Shown here piece after piece: positions 8,981 to 17,901 of a DNA stretch of 64,000 nt (the stretch's first letter is position 1; each line of letters starts with the position of its first letter). Under the pieces are notes generated by a model. It made no database searches. It worked only from the letters and a program-made list of their open reading frames with translations, and had not been told where the DNA came from. The position numbers were made by a program, and so were the translations under genes. Source of the DNA: Velthaea sp965214335 (GTDB lineage Bacteria > Vulcanimicrobiota > Vulcanimicrobiia > Vulcanimicrobiales > Vulcanimicrobiaceae); contig CBDCBO010000005.1 in the NCBI GenBank assembly GCA_965214335.1, positions 1,178,001 to 1,242,000 on the forward strand, in the 5' to 3' direction.

Positions 8981-10386
8981 TGTTCGCGTCGCTGGCGCGC
9001 CGGCTTACCGCGTGGTACGTGTTCGTCGCAATCTTGCTCGTGGTGCTGTTGGCTGGATCGGTCGTGGCGGTCGGGCTGACGCTGTACGCGCGCGACGCGA
9101 ACGAACAGATCGGTGCACTCGCCCGTCAAGTTCCCGATATCGAGGCTCGCGCCGTCAGCGACGGTGACGATTGGACGACTGCCCAGGCGCTGCTGCTGCG
9201 GCGCTTAGCCCGGCCCGGGCTTACCGTCGCGACGCGCCAGCCGCCGCCGCCGCCGTTTGCGCGGCCCCCGCGGGGCGGCTTTTCAATGCCGCGGCGACCC
9301 GACGATCGGCCGCTATTCGGCAACCGTCTGGGCTTTGTTGCCGCCTCGTCGCTCGGCATTCACGTCGCGCGCGAGCGTTTCATGGGCGGTTTTGCGATTA
9401 TTTTCGTCGATGTGGACCGCTTGGCCGCGATCGTTGAAACATCACTTGTCGTACTGCTGGCAACGGGTATTTTCGCCGGTTTGGTCGCCTGGGTGATCGG
9501 CCGCTATATTACCTCGCAAGCGTTGCGCCCGCTGTACGACGTGACTTCGGCGCTCGTGCGATTTGCCGGCCGTGACTTTACCGCGCAGCCGATCAACGTC
9601 GCGGGGCGCACCGAGTTCGATGAACTCGTGCGGGCGTACAACGCCGCCGCGCATCAAGTCGCAGTCGCGTTCGACGAACGCGCAACAGCTGAAGCGCAGA
9701 TGCGCCAGTTCGTGGCTGATGCCGGGCACGAATTACGAACGCCGCTGACGATCGTGCTCGGTTATATCGATCTGCTGCGCCGACGCAGTGCCGATGACGA
9801 CCGTTCGCGCCGAATTTTCGAGACCATAGCAATCGAGGGTAGCCGGATGCGCACGCTCATCGACAATCTGGTGCTGCTCGCGCGGCTCGAGGGTGAAGAT
9901 GTGCGGCCGGTCGTTCCGTTCGAGTTGACACCACTGCTCGAGCACGATATCGTGCGGACGCGTTTAGGGATGACGCCGGGCGTCAAAATTGACCTTGACG
10001 TAGCCGTGGATGCGACCGTCATCGGCGATCGGGGCGAGATTTACGAAGCGCTCTCTAATCTTATTGATAATGCGATAAAATATGCTCCCGGCTCGGTAAT
10101 CGCCGTACGCGTATTTCAGGCGCCTGGCGGGGTTGATGTGCTCATTAGCGATGGCGGACCCGGCATCGATCCGGCCGACCGCGAGCTAATTTTCGATCGC
10201 TTCTATCGCGGCACACTCCGGGTTGGCGTCGAGGGCTCCGGCTTGGGTCTGCCGATTGCCAAGCGAGCGATCGAACGGGCCGGCGGTACGCTTTGCGTCG
10301 TCTCGACCTCGCCGACCGGAACGACATTTCGGGCGCGATTACGAGCCGATCGGGTTTCCGGCGTACGTGCCGCACCGGTAACGTGA
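8980..10386 (+). CDS. Membrane sensor histidine kinase of the two-component pair
   Basis: 468 residues with a GTG start in TAGTG. Two membrane helices (about 13-35 and 153-175) flank a periplasmic region that contains a Pro-rich stretch (about 87-112). A HAMP linker follows, then the H-box GHELRTPLT with phospho-acceptor H250. The ATP-binding domain has the N-box (NLIDNAIKYA), G1 (DGGPGID) and G2 (GSGLGL). This is the classic EnvZ/BaeS-like layout. The sensed signal cannot be read from the sequence. Its stop is one base from the stop of the convergent Tag-like gene. Confidence 0.95.
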   Translation: MFASLARRLTAWYVFVAILLVVLLAGSVVAVGLTLYARDANEQIGALARQVPDIEARAVSDGDDWTTAQALLLRRLARPGLTVATRQPPPPPFARPPRGGFSMPRRPDDRPLFGNRLGFVAASSLGIHVARERFMGGFAIIFVDVDRLAAIVETSLVVLLATGIFAGLVAWVIGRYITSQALRPLYDVTSALVRFAGRDFTAQPINVAGRTEFDELVRAYNAAAHQVAVAFDERATAEAQMRQFVADAGHELRTPLTIVLGYIDLLRRRSADDDRSRRIFETIAIEGSRMRTLIDNLVLLARLEGEDVRPVVPFELTPLLEHDIVRTRLGMTPGVKIDLDVAVDATVIGDRGEIYEALSNLIDNAIKYAPGSVIAVRVFQAPGGVDVLISDGGPGIDPADRELIFDRFYRGTLRVGVEGSGLGLPIAKRAIERAGGTLCVVSTSPTGTTFRARLRADRVSGVRAAPVT

Positions 10387-10387
10387 C

Positions 10388-10957
10388 CTAGTAACCGTCT
10401 CGTTCGCTCGACGTTCCGTCGTCGCGGCCGGCGAGAACCATCTCGCGTACGCGCGGGTGGTCGGCCGATTGGCCGGCAAGCCAAACCTCGAACCGCGGAA
10501 CCGCGTTGCCCGAGCGAAATAGCCAGTAATAGCAACTCACGTCACCCAAAAAAGCGAAGCGCTTACGCGCGTCGGCTAACAAATCGAGATAGCCTGTGAA
10601 TGACCCGGCGTATGCGCTAATGCTGCCGAATTGAGCGGCGATGCGAAGGAGCGTTTCGGCATTGCGGATCGTGCCGGCAATCTTCTTGGCCGAGTGAATG
10701 ATTCCGGGTGTTTGCATGAGCCGGTCGATATCCAAGCTGTCGTATGCCGCCACGCGGTCGACGTGGAAGCCGTCGAAGGCAACCTCAAACGTCTTCCACC
10801 GGCCGGCGATAAGTGCCCACGATAATCCGGCTTGAAAGATCGCTCGGGTCACTAGAGCAAGATGATCGTCGAGCGTCGGTTCGTCGATCCGGCGCACGAT
10901 CTGGTCCGTCGGAGTGACGCGCCTCGAGGCCCTAACCGGTGGCGAATCATCAGTCAC
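10388..10957 (-). CDS. DNA-3-methyladenine glycosylase I (Tag)-like protein
   Basis: 189 residues. Residues 35-75 resemble Tag (LVTRAIFQAGLSWALI...W..FEVAFDGF) and the helix with IIHSAKKIAGTIRNA matches the Tag region GIIRHRGKIQAIIGNA. Tag removes 3-methyladenine from alkylated DNA. The zinc ligands that tie the N- and C-termini together in E. coli Tag (two Cys, two His) are not all present: the N-terminus has no Cys. It may therefore be a zinc-free variant or a divergent relative with another specificity. Confidence 0.75.
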   Translation of the reverse strand: MTDDSPPVRASRRVTPTDQIVRRIDEPTLDDHLALVTRAIFQAGLSWALIAGRWKTFEVAFDGFHVDRVAAYDSLDIDRLMQTPGIIHSAKKIAGTIRNAETLLRIAAQFGSISAYAGSFTGYLDLLADARKRFAFLGDVSCYYWLFRSGNAVPRFEVWLAGQSADHPRVREMVLAGRDDGTSSERDGY

Positions 10958-11593
10958 GCGCGTTTACCCTCCGCGTTGACGTCACACCCAATTAGGCGAC
11001 TGTTCGGTGAGCGACAATGCTTGCACCTGCGGTTCGGCCCGGCTCGTCGCCGGGTCGATCGGACGCAAGCCAAATCGACCGCGACCACGTGAGCGGTCGT
11101 GGCGCGGTCCAGGGCCGTACGCCACTTGCGGCCGCCCAATCCGCCGCGAGCGCGAGCCCAATTACCGTCGGCGAGTGGAGGCTTGCTTCACGTTTGAGCG
11201 AACGAAAACGCCCCTGGGTCTACGCGTGGAATGAACTAAAATTCAAGCCGGCCTTGGCGCTGATGCAGTTGCAATGCAATTAGCGCGAGAAGCATCATGT
11301 CGTGCGGGAAACAAATTCCGAAAGTATCCTTCGCAATGCACCCCGACATTCAATGCTAAGCCGCCGGTCACGCGTCTAAACGGTTTGGAACTATTTAGGT
11401 CATCTGTCCGTACCACCGGTTAGATAAGTATGATACGATAGTACCACGTCTCGTGCTCCTAAGCTTGGTCAACGGTCGTTCATGCTTGCGATGCTACGAT
11501 TAACGGAGCATTAGTGCGTTACTATCCGGGTTGGTTCCGACAAGGTGAAAATCTTCGAGCCGTGCGACCAATCTCAATAGAAAGAGCAACGTT
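10958..11593. other. Intergenic region upstream of the exopolysaccharide operon
   Basis: No credible gene; the short frames here lack ribosome binding sites and family features. GC content visibly drops from about 11280 onward, typical of a promoter and leader region for the long operon starting at 11594. Several -10-like hexamers occur (for example TACGAT near 11435), but I cannot pick one with a well-spaced -35. Confidence 0.4.
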
Positions 11594-12733
11594 TTGCGCA
11601 GATTACCGGGTCGAACTTTAGCCTTTACCGCTGTGCTGCTTGCCGGTGCCACGCTGCCGGCGCTGGCCAAAGTCCATCCTGGCGACCGCGTTTCCGTCGT
11701 CGTGTACAATCACCCGGAGTTGTCGGGACAGACGACCGTCGACGGTTCGGGTCGAATCTCCCTACCGCTTGCCGGTGGGGTCGACACGACTAATCTAGAC
11801 CCGCCACAAATTGCGGCGCGCGTGCAGTATCGGCTCAAGCCGTACGTGCGCAAAGTTGCAGTCGACGTTCAGCTCGTTTCGCAAGCGCAATCGATCTTTG
11901 TTGCCGGTGGTCCAGGCGGCGTTTTGGCGTATAGTCCGGGCGAAAATTTATCGAGTGCGCTGGCCCAACTTCGCGCTCAAAACACCGCGGTCGCGACGGT
12001 GCAGCCGGGGCAACAGACGACCAGTGACTTTGACGGTGGCCGGATCGATCTGCAGCGTGTCACGGTGGCTCGGGACGGCATCGTGCTTGGACCGTTCAAT
12101 GCCGCGACGGAGGCCTCGCGCTATGGCGGTGGCACGGTTCTGCAGCCTGGCGATACGATCCAACTCCACGATAAGCCGGTTGCGGTCACGGTCCGCGGAG
12201 ATGTCAAACAACCCGGCGTAGCCTACATCAATTCAACCGATCCGCTGTCAACGGCGATCGCTCAAGCCGGCGGCGAATTACCGACGTCGGCGACAAACGG
12301 TATCGCGATCGTACGCAGCGGCCAGAAACACCTCGTGGCATTTGGTAGTCCGGAGTTTTCGGAACCGGCTGCGCCGGGCGACGTCGTCGTCGTGCCGCGG
12401 GCACCGGTCATTACCGTTGTCGGCATGGTCGTAAAACCGGGTGACGTGGCGCTCAGAAACGACACGACGCTGTTGAGCGCATTATATGGCGCGGACGGCA
12501 TTCAGAAGTGGGCCGATCTCAAAAAAGTGCAAGTAATGCACAACGGACACCACACGCAGTACGATGTTACGGCGCTGACGCACGGTGACGTTTCGCAGAA
12601 TCCGCCGCTCAGTGATGGAGATACGGTGTTCGTTCCGGAAGGACATAAAATCGATTGGACGCCGGTTTTTAGTGCGCTGGGTTTAGGCATCAACTTTGGA
12701 TCGCGATTCGTGCCGCAGCGGGTTACACCGTGA
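11594..12733 (+). CDS. Polysaccharide export outer-membrane protein (Wza/GfcE-like)
   Basis: 379 residues from a TTG start with GAAAGAG about 8 bases upstream. An N-terminal signal peptide (about 1-25, ending LPALA) has no lipobox Cys, unlike E. coli Wza. The Poly_export domain follows (HPGDRVSVVVYNHPELSGQTTVDGSGRISLP), then two or more SLBB-type segments (KPVAVTVRGDVKQPG, APVITVVGMVVKPGDV). Proteins of this family form the outer-membrane exit channel for capsule or exopolysaccharide. First gene of the operon; its stop overlaps the next start (GTGA). Confidence 0.88.
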   Translation: MRRLPGRTLAFTAVLLAGATLPALAKVHPGDRVSVVVYNHPELSGQTTVDGSGRISLPLAGGVDTTNLDPPQIAARVQYRLKPYVRKVAVDVQLVSQAQSIFVAGGPGGVLAYSPGENLSSALAQLRAQNTAVATVQPGQQTTSDFDGGRIDLQRVTVARDGIVLGPFNAATEASRYGGGTVLQPGDTIQLHDKPVAVTVRGDVKQPGVAYINSTDPLSTAIAQAGGELPTSATNGIAIVRSGQKHLVAFGSPEFSEPAAPGDVVVVPRAPVITVVGMVVKPGDVALRNDTTLLSALYGADGIQKWADLKKVQVMHNGHHTQYDVTALTHGDVSQNPPLSDGDTVFVPEGHKIDWTPVFSALGLGINFGSRFVPQRVTP

Positions 12734-13425
12734 GCATTGCCGGTCGCTTAACGGGTGACGATATGACAACTGAAATGCGCTCGCGGCGAAATGCGGCTTC
12801 GGCCGACGGTCTAACGCCAAGCCCGGATATCATCGTTTTCCGCGAAAACGTTCAGTATGTACGCTTACGCCGCCTCATCGACGTGACGGTTGCGACCGTC
12901 ATGCTGGCCGTCGCAGCTCCGATCCTGATCGTGGCGGCGGCGTGCATTGTGCTCGAGGATGGTTCGCCGGTTTTATTCCGCCAGCGTCGGGTCGGTCGCT
13001 TTGGTAAGCTGTTCACCATCTATAAATTACGTACGATGAAAAAAGAAAAGTGCGTCGACGGACTTTCACCGACCGATGGTCGCGACCCGCGCATCACCCG
13101 TTCGGGCGCATGGCTGCGGCGACTTTCGATCGATGAGATTCCGCAGCTCATCAACGTCTTAATCGGCGATATGGCGCTCGTCGGTCCGCGTCCGGAAATG
13201 CCGTTCATCGTTCGCAATTATGAATCGTGGCAGCATTTGCGTCACTTGGTGACGCCGGGCGTTACCGGGTTTTGGCAAACCACTTGCCGCTCGACGGTGC
13301 CGCTGCACCTGCCCGAGGCGACAATGCTCGATCTGGATTACATCGCGCAGGCATCTCATGGAACGGATGCGGCGGTTCTGGTGCGGACGATCCGTTCGTT
13401 GATCTCAACGGAGGGAGCGTACTAA
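12730..13425 (+). CDS. Bacterial sugar transferase (undecaprenyl-phosphate sugar-1-phosphate transferase)
   Basis: 231 residues, GTG start overlapping the previous stop. One hydrophobic segment at about 50-75 is followed by the catalytic domain with family motifs: DGSPVLFRQRRVGR, FTIYKLRTM, RLSIDEIPQLINVL and MALVGPRPEMPF. These enzymes attach the first sugar phosphate to undecaprenyl phosphate and so start repeat-unit synthesis. The protein lacks the N-terminal four-helix domain of WcaJ-type enzymes and is the short, PglC/EpsL-like form. Confidence 0.93.
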   Translation: MSIAGRLTGDDMTTEMRSRRNAASADGLTPSPDIIVFRENVQYVRLRRLIDVTVATVMLAVAAPILIVAAACIVLEDGSPVLFRQRRVGRFGKLFTIYKLRTMKKEKCVDGLSPTDGRDPRITRSGAWLRRLSIDEIPQLINVLIGDMALVGPRPEMPFIVRNYESWQHLRHLVTPGVTGFWQTTCRSTVPLHLPEATMLDLDYIAQASHGTDAAVLVRTIRSLISTEGAY

Positions 13426-13475
13426 TGCGACGCGCGTATTTTCGTAACGCAGTTCGTGGAGGTCTACAACATTAA
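13425..13475 (+). CDS. Possible 16-codon leader peptide before the Wzz-like gene
   Basis: An ATG overlaps the sugar-transferase stop (TAATG) and has a strong ribosome binding site, GGAGGGAG, 8 bases upstream. It opens a frame of only 16 codons that ends with TAA at 13473-13475, inside the beginning of the Wzz-like gene in another frame. The stop overlaps an ATT codon at 13471 that has GGAGGT 7 bases upstream and is in frame with the Wzz-like protein. Either this is a coupling leader, or there is a frameshift or sequence error here. Translation of the peptide is inferred from the signals alone. Confidence 0.4.
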   Translation: MRRAYFRNAVRGGLQH

Positions 13476-14775
13476 ATCGTTCATTGGAATGCTGCAACGG
13501 CGGCGCAATGTACTGCTAGGCACGCTCGTCATCGCGCTTATCGCGCTGCCGTTCATCCTGCATTCGTTGCGTCCAACCTACGTCGGTACGGCGCATGTAA
13601 TGATGGTCGGTAAGGATTCGATGATTCCAACGACCGATATGGGCACGCTGACAATGAGCCAGACGGTCGTGGAGCGGGTGGCTAGGGAGTTCAATCTTGG
13701 CGGTGTCGATGGTCTGCGTTCTCGGATCGATGCGAAGCCCGGCCTTCACTCGAGCGTCATGCCGATCTCGTATCGCGACAAGAACGTCAAGCTTGCGCGC
13801 GATGTAACGAATGCCTTGGCCGACGAAACAGCTGCATACTACAAGTCGCTATCGAGCGGCCAATTCGATCTGATGGTGTCGTTTCTGCAATCGGCGCTGC
13901 GTCAGCATTCCGGTGAGATTCGCGCGATCGATTCTCGGTTGCAAACCGCGGCTCAGCGCGACACATTCGCGGGATCCGATCGGGCCCTTGAAAATATAAC
14001 CGGTCGTATCGGCACGCTCACATCGGAACGCGCGGGTGCGTATGCGTCCCTTGTCAGCGATCAAGCTATCGCAACCGCGCAGTCCGCGCAACCTAGAGAA
14101 ACGGCCGGCATCGTCAAGCACGAAGTATTGGCCAACGACCCGTACGTCGCGGCGTTACGTGCGGGCCAATCGCGCGACGCTGCGCAGATTGCGTTTCAGC
14201 GCTCGCAGTATACCGATCGCTTCCCTGGTCTGGCGAGTTTGCAAGATCAAGTCGACCGCGAAACGTCGGCCGTAGACGCTGCCGAACGTTCCGCCGTTGC
14301 TGGGGCGCCTTCGTCGAGCGCAACCTATGCGGCAACTGTTCTGGCGCGCCGGAATGCTGAGGCACTCGTTGCCGGGGATCGCGCCCGGGTGGCGGCGATC
14401 GACGCCCAGATTGCGACCGAACAAGGCCATCTGCGTGATTTGCCGTCCACCGGAGCGCAAGTCGGTTTATTGCGCACCCAGCGCGATGCGGTGCAAGCAG
14501 CATATGCCGCTACCATTCTTAAACTCAATGAAACGCGCGCCGATCAAGCCGCGGCCTCGTCCCTCGGCGCCGTCGTCGTTATCGATCATGCAACCGATGC
14601 GTCGCCGCGCGTCCCGCGTTTGGCGCTCGACATCATTGTCGCGTTTCTTTTGCTGGCACTTACCTTATCAGTGGGTATAGCGGTCGATGTGCTCGACCCC
14701 AGTCTGCGGTCGCCCGACGCGATCGAAAAACTTTATGGCATCCCGGTTGTCGGCAACCTCGGATCGCGTCTATAA
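13456..14775 (+). CDS. Chain-length determinant / Wzz-like polysaccharide co-polymerase
   Basis: 439 residues from the GTG at 13456. An N-terminal membrane helix (about 19-36) follows a basic stretch, then a long periplasmic, partly coiled-coil region, then a second membrane helix (about 393-415) with a short cytoplasmic tail ending in YGIPVVGNLG. This is the Wzz/GumC topology that, with the adjacent P-loop ATPase, controls polysaccharide chain length and export. The GTG lacks a ribosome binding site, whereas an in-frame ATT at 13471 has a canonical one, so the true start is open. Confidence 0.85.
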   Translation: MEVYNIKSFIGMLQRRRNVLLGTLVIALIALPFILHSLRPTYVGTAHVMMVGKDSMIPTTDMGTLTMSQTVVERVAREFNLGGVDGLRSRIDAKPGLHSSVMPISYRDKNVKLARDVTNALADETAAYYKSLSSGQFDLMVSFLQSALRQHSGEIRAIDSRLQTAAQRDTFAGSDRALENITGRIGTLTSERAGAYASLVSDQAIATAQSAQPRETAGIVKHEVLANDPYVAALRAGQSRDAAQIAFQRSQYTDRFPGLASLQDQVDRETSAVDAAERSAVAGAPSSSATYAATVLARRNAEALVAGDRARVAAIDAQIATEQGHLRDLPSTGAQVGLLRTQRDAVQAAYAATILKLNETRADQAAASSLGAVVVIDHATDASPRVPRLALDIIVAFLLLALTLSVGIAVDVLDPSLRSPDAIEKLYGIPVVGNLGSRL

Positions 14776-14788
14776 CATGAGGGGTACA

Positions 14789-15502
14789 ATGGATCTCCAC
14801 CAAGAGGCGCAGCAATTTGGACAGCTTCGCGCGCGCATCGAAGCGACGTTCCGGGAGCCTTCAACGATCGTCATAACGTCGGCTTCGCGCGGCGACGGTA
14901 AGTCCGTTACCGCGTTTGGCCTAGCCTCCGCACTTGCCGAGGCCGACCATCGCGTCTTGCTGATCGATGCAAATCTCGATGCTCCCACGCTTTCTCGGAT
15001 GACGCACCGTCCGGTGTCGGTATCGCGTTTGGAGAAGCCGCAATTCAGCGGGTTCGCCGAAGTCGTCACGGACCAGCGCTTCAAAGGCATCTCGTTCGCC
15101 GACGAACGACTTGAAACAGCGATGTCACTCGAGAAGGTTGCCGCCGCGGTCGCCGATCTGCAACGGCACTTTGACTATCTTATCGTCGACGCGGCTCAAC
15201 TTGTTCATAGCAACCTGGCCGTGCTTTTTGCGACAATTGCGGACGGCACGATGTTGACAGTTAGACTTGGGCGGCTGGCGACGGCAGCCGACGACGAAAC
15301 GATGAAGACGCTTCGGCAGGCCGGCGCCACGCTCTTGGGTGCGCTGACAGTGACGCCGAAGCTCATCAAGTCGTTTCGTGACCGGCTTGTCGCCGCCGAG
15401 CAAAATACGCTTGTGCCGGCGCGTCATGTGACGACGCGGCACGTCGCCGAGCCGGTTCGCGGATCGGTTGAATCTCCCGTACGTTCGACAAGCGTTCGCT
15501 AA
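14789..15502 (+). CDS. CapB/CpsD-like P-loop ATPase (BY-kinase relative) without tyrosine tail
   Basis: 237 residues from the ATG at 14789, chosen because GAGGGG lies 5 bases upstream; another ATG at 14777 is in frame. Walker A is SASRGDGKS (about 31-39), Walker A' is VLLIDANLDAP and the Walker B-like strand is YLIVDAA. This is the cytoplasmic partner of Wzz-type proteins and in many systems a tyrosine autokinase. Here the C-terminal tail has no Tyr residues, only Arg, Val, Ser and Thr, so tyrosine-cluster autophosphorylation of the usual kind is not possible. It may act as a pure ATPase switch. Confidence 0.82.
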   Translation: MDLHQEAQQFGQLRARIEATFREPSTIVITSASRGDGKSVTAFGLASALAEADHRVLLIDANLDAPTLSRMTHRPVSVSRLEKPQFSGFAEVVTDQRFKGISFADERLETAMSLEKVAAAVADLQRHFDYLIVDAAQLVHSNLAVLFATIADGTMLTVRLGRLATAADDETMKTLRQAGATLLGALTVTPKLIKSFRDRLVAAEQNTLVPARHVTTRHVAEPVRGSVESPVRSTSVR

Positions 15503-15517
15503 GTCTAGGAGTTTAAC

Positions 15518-16450
15518 GTGGCCCGAGCTATTGTCATCGGTGGCGCTGGATTCATCGGCAGCCACCTCGTCGATGCGCTCGTAAGGCGACACGACGATGT
15601 CGTCGTCGTAGATAATCTGTCGACCGGCCGGCTAGCCAATCTCGCACATGCAATCTCCGGCGGACGGGTAACGTTCGTTTATGCGGATGCCGCGGTCGAT
15701 GTCGACACCTTACGGGCGACGCTAGCACGCGTTGGGCGGTTTGGAAAGGTCGACACAATTTATCATTTGGCCGCACATGGAGCCGTCGGCAGCGTCGGCA
15801 CGATGTCGCTCATTGAAATTGCGCTCGAGCGTGCGGCAACGTTCGTTTACGTAACGGCAGCGACCGATGGTCAGCTGGGCGAATTGGAGGTAGGCGGTAT
15901 ATCCGCAGACAGCGATACCGCCTATGCGCGCACGCGCTTCGCCGACGCGGTGCGATTCGATGAAGCAGCCGTCGCCGCCGCCGTTGGAAGTCGCGGCCTC
16001 GATGCGCGGATCGTCCGAATCGGCGACTGTTACGGACCCCGCATGGCGGTCGGTGCCAGTGGCGCTATCTATGAACTTTTCGATGCCGCGTTGGCGCAAC
16101 GCCCCGCCCGCATCGAGGGGACGGGTGTGCAGCTATCTTCGATGACGTACATCGACGACGCAATTGCATCGCTCGCGCTTGTAGCCGGCGGCCCGTCGGC
16201 GACCGCAGTTCCAATTGCGATCGGCAGCGGCGACGATCGTAGTATCCTTGATGTCGCGAAGGTCTTGGCGCGCGTGACCAACATCCGACTGGATCCGCAG
16301 TCCGTCGTCGAGACGACAGCCGGCGTTACGCCTCGCCGGTGGCAGCCGGTTCGCGGGCAAACGGATGACCGGTTAGCGTTGACGCCGCTCGAAGCGGGTC
16401 TTCGTGCTACGTATGACTGGTATATGAGGGAGAGTTCGATCTTCGTATGA
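15518..16450 (+). CDS. NAD-dependent epimerase/dehydratase (extended SDR) with altered active site
   Basis: 310 residues, GTG start with AGGAG 6 bases upstream. The Rossmann motif GGAGFIGSH covers 8-16 and VVVVDNLSTG covers 28-37, as in UDP-glucose 4-epimerases. The catalytic segment is unusual: where the family has YxxxK the sequence reads Y136-A-R-T-R140, so the Lys is Arg. The region between the third strand and the active site is also shorter than usual. The C-terminal part resembles substrate-binding regions of nucleotide-sugar epimerases (TYIDDAIASL). It could be a low-activity or repurposed enzyme. The next gene's ATG overlaps its stop. Confidence 0.8.
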   Translation: MARAIVIGGAGFIGSHLVDALVRRHDDVVVVDNLSTGRLANLAHAISGGRVTFVYADAAVDVDTLRATLARVGRFGKVDTIYHLAAHGAVGSVGTMSLIEIALERAATFVYVTAATDGQLGELEVGGISADSDTAYARTRFADAVRFDEAAVAAAVGSRGLDARIVRIGDCYGPRMAVGASGAIYELFDAALAQRPARIEGTGVQLSSMTYIDDAIASLALVAGGPSATAVPIAIGSGDDRSILDVAKVLARVTNIRLDPQSVVETTAGVTPRRWQPVRGQTDDRLALTPLEAGLRATYDWYMRESSIFV

Positions 16451-17817
16451 AGGTCACTCGTACGGGATTTGGCGCGGCGTTCGAGCGCTGGTATCTGCCG
16501 GCAGTTTTGGCGCTATGGTGCATCGCGCCCGGTATTCGTCGCCTCATCGACTGGCAGGTTGGTCGAACTCCACTTTCCATTATAAGCATTCTGCCGTTGC
16601 TATCGCTGCTGCCGTTGGCGTACTTCGTCTATCGCAATGCTGCCTCGCCGCGCCTGCGGCTACCGTTCAAAACGCTAGCCTACCTGTGGCTCTTCGGTTT
16701 CATCTACGCTTTGGTCGTATCCCTTGCCGGTGGCCGGCTGGCAGGCGCAGTCTACGATTTTTCGATTTTCTGCCTGCCGCTGCTTCTTGGTGCGTGGGTC
16801 GTTCTGCGCGCAGCCGACCGCAGCGAAACGTTCAACACGCTAACGCTGACCGTGCTTTGGCTCGGGGTAATCGAAAGCATCTACGGCATCTATCAATATG
16901 TTGCTCCGCTGCCGTGGGATGTCGCGTATGTCAATAACGCAAATCAAGTAAGTCTCGGAGTTCCCGAACCATTCGGTCTACATCCCTTTAGCACGCTCAA
17001 CTCGCCCGGAACGTTATCGCTCTTCCTCGCAGTTGCGATTTTGCTGAACTTGCACCGCTTGACGCTGCGACGTCCCTTACCGCTCATAGGCGCAATTGTT
17101 TGTGTCGCAACCTTGATCTTGACCAATGTGCGTTCTTCATGGCTTGCCGTCGCGCTCGGTATTGTTGCCTACGTGCTTTTGAGTCCCAAACGCGGTCAAG
17201 CGTTGGCCGCGCTCGGAGCTGTAGCGGCTATATCGGTGCTATTACTTTTCAACGCATCGACGCTGCTAGGCAATCCGACGGTAACGCAGCAGCTGCAATC
17301 GCGCTTTGATTCCTTAGGTAACGTCGAGGAAGATGACTCGGTGAGCGCACGGCGGGCAGAGTCGAACTTCGCCTTGCATCAAGGGCTTGAAGAGCCGCTC
17401 GGTCAAGGCTTGGGAACCGTCGGTGGCGCGGTAAAACTCGGTGATAGCGGCGGTGGACAACTGGTCCTCGACAATGGCTATCTTTCCCGCTTTTTGGAGA
17501 TGGGTGTCCCCGGGTTCGTCTGCTATCTTGCGACATTGGGCTTCGGGCTCGTTTGTGGTTTCCGGGCATTCGTCATCGGTGTCACAAACGGCAATACCGC
17601 ATTGCAAGAAGTGGCGGTTGCCGGCTTGACCGTCCAGGTTGCCCTGATCGGCCTCGATTTGTCATCCGACTATCACTCTGCACTGCCCGGGCTTTTCTTC
17701 TGGCTCATGATCGGTCTTGCGGTGCGAACGGAAGCGGGTGACCAAGCGCGGATTCCCTTAATCGGCGGCACGCCCCCGTCCCGTTCTGTAAATGCGCGTA
17801 GCCCGCTGGTGGCCTAA
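16447..17817 (+). CDS. O-antigen ligase / Wzy-type polymerase family membrane protein
   Basis: 456 residues with ten or more hydrophobic helices spread over the whole length and a large extracytoplasmic loop at about 285-345. The loop and its flanks fit the Wzy_C pattern (WLAVALGIVAYVLL before, then AESNFALHQGLEEPLGQGLGTV, with the repeated GxG motif). Such proteins polymerise repeat units or ligate the polymer to an acceptor. In an operon with Wza-, Wzz- and priming-transferase-like genes, polymerase is the better guess. ATGA overlap with the epimerase gene. Confidence 0.85.
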   Translation: MKVTRTGFGAAFERWYLPAVLALWCIAPGIRRLIDWQVGRTPLSIISILPLLSLLPLAYFVYRNAASPRLRLPFKTLAYLWLFGFIYALVVSLAGGRLAGAVYDFSIFCLPLLLGAWVVLRAADRSETFNTLTLTVLWLGVIESIYGIYQYVAPLPWDVAYVNNANQVSLGVPEPFGLHPFSTLNSPGTLSLFLAVAILLNLHRLTLRRPLPLIGAIVCVATLILTNVRSSWLAVALGIVAYVLLSPKRGQALAALGAVAAISVLLLFNASTLLGNPTVTQQLQSRFDSLGNVEEDDSVSARRAESNFALHQGLEEPLGQGLGTVGGAVKLGDSGGGQLVLDNGYLSRFLEMGVPGFVCYLATLGFGLVCGFRAFVIGVTNGNTALQEVAVAGLTVQVALIGLDLSSDYHSALPGLFFWLMIGLAVRTEAGDQARIPLIGGTPPSRSVNARSPLVA

Positions 17818-17901
17818 GACGTCCGCTGGATTCGGGAGCGAATCGGCAACGCCGTTGACGGCGCTTACTTCGTTACATCGTCACTGCGGCGGGAGGCCAT
17901 C

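Noticed and set aside
11007..11283. Overlapping short frames upstream of the exopolysaccharide operon
   Set aside because: Arg/Pro-rich products typical of GC-rich non-coding DNA, no ribosome binding sites.
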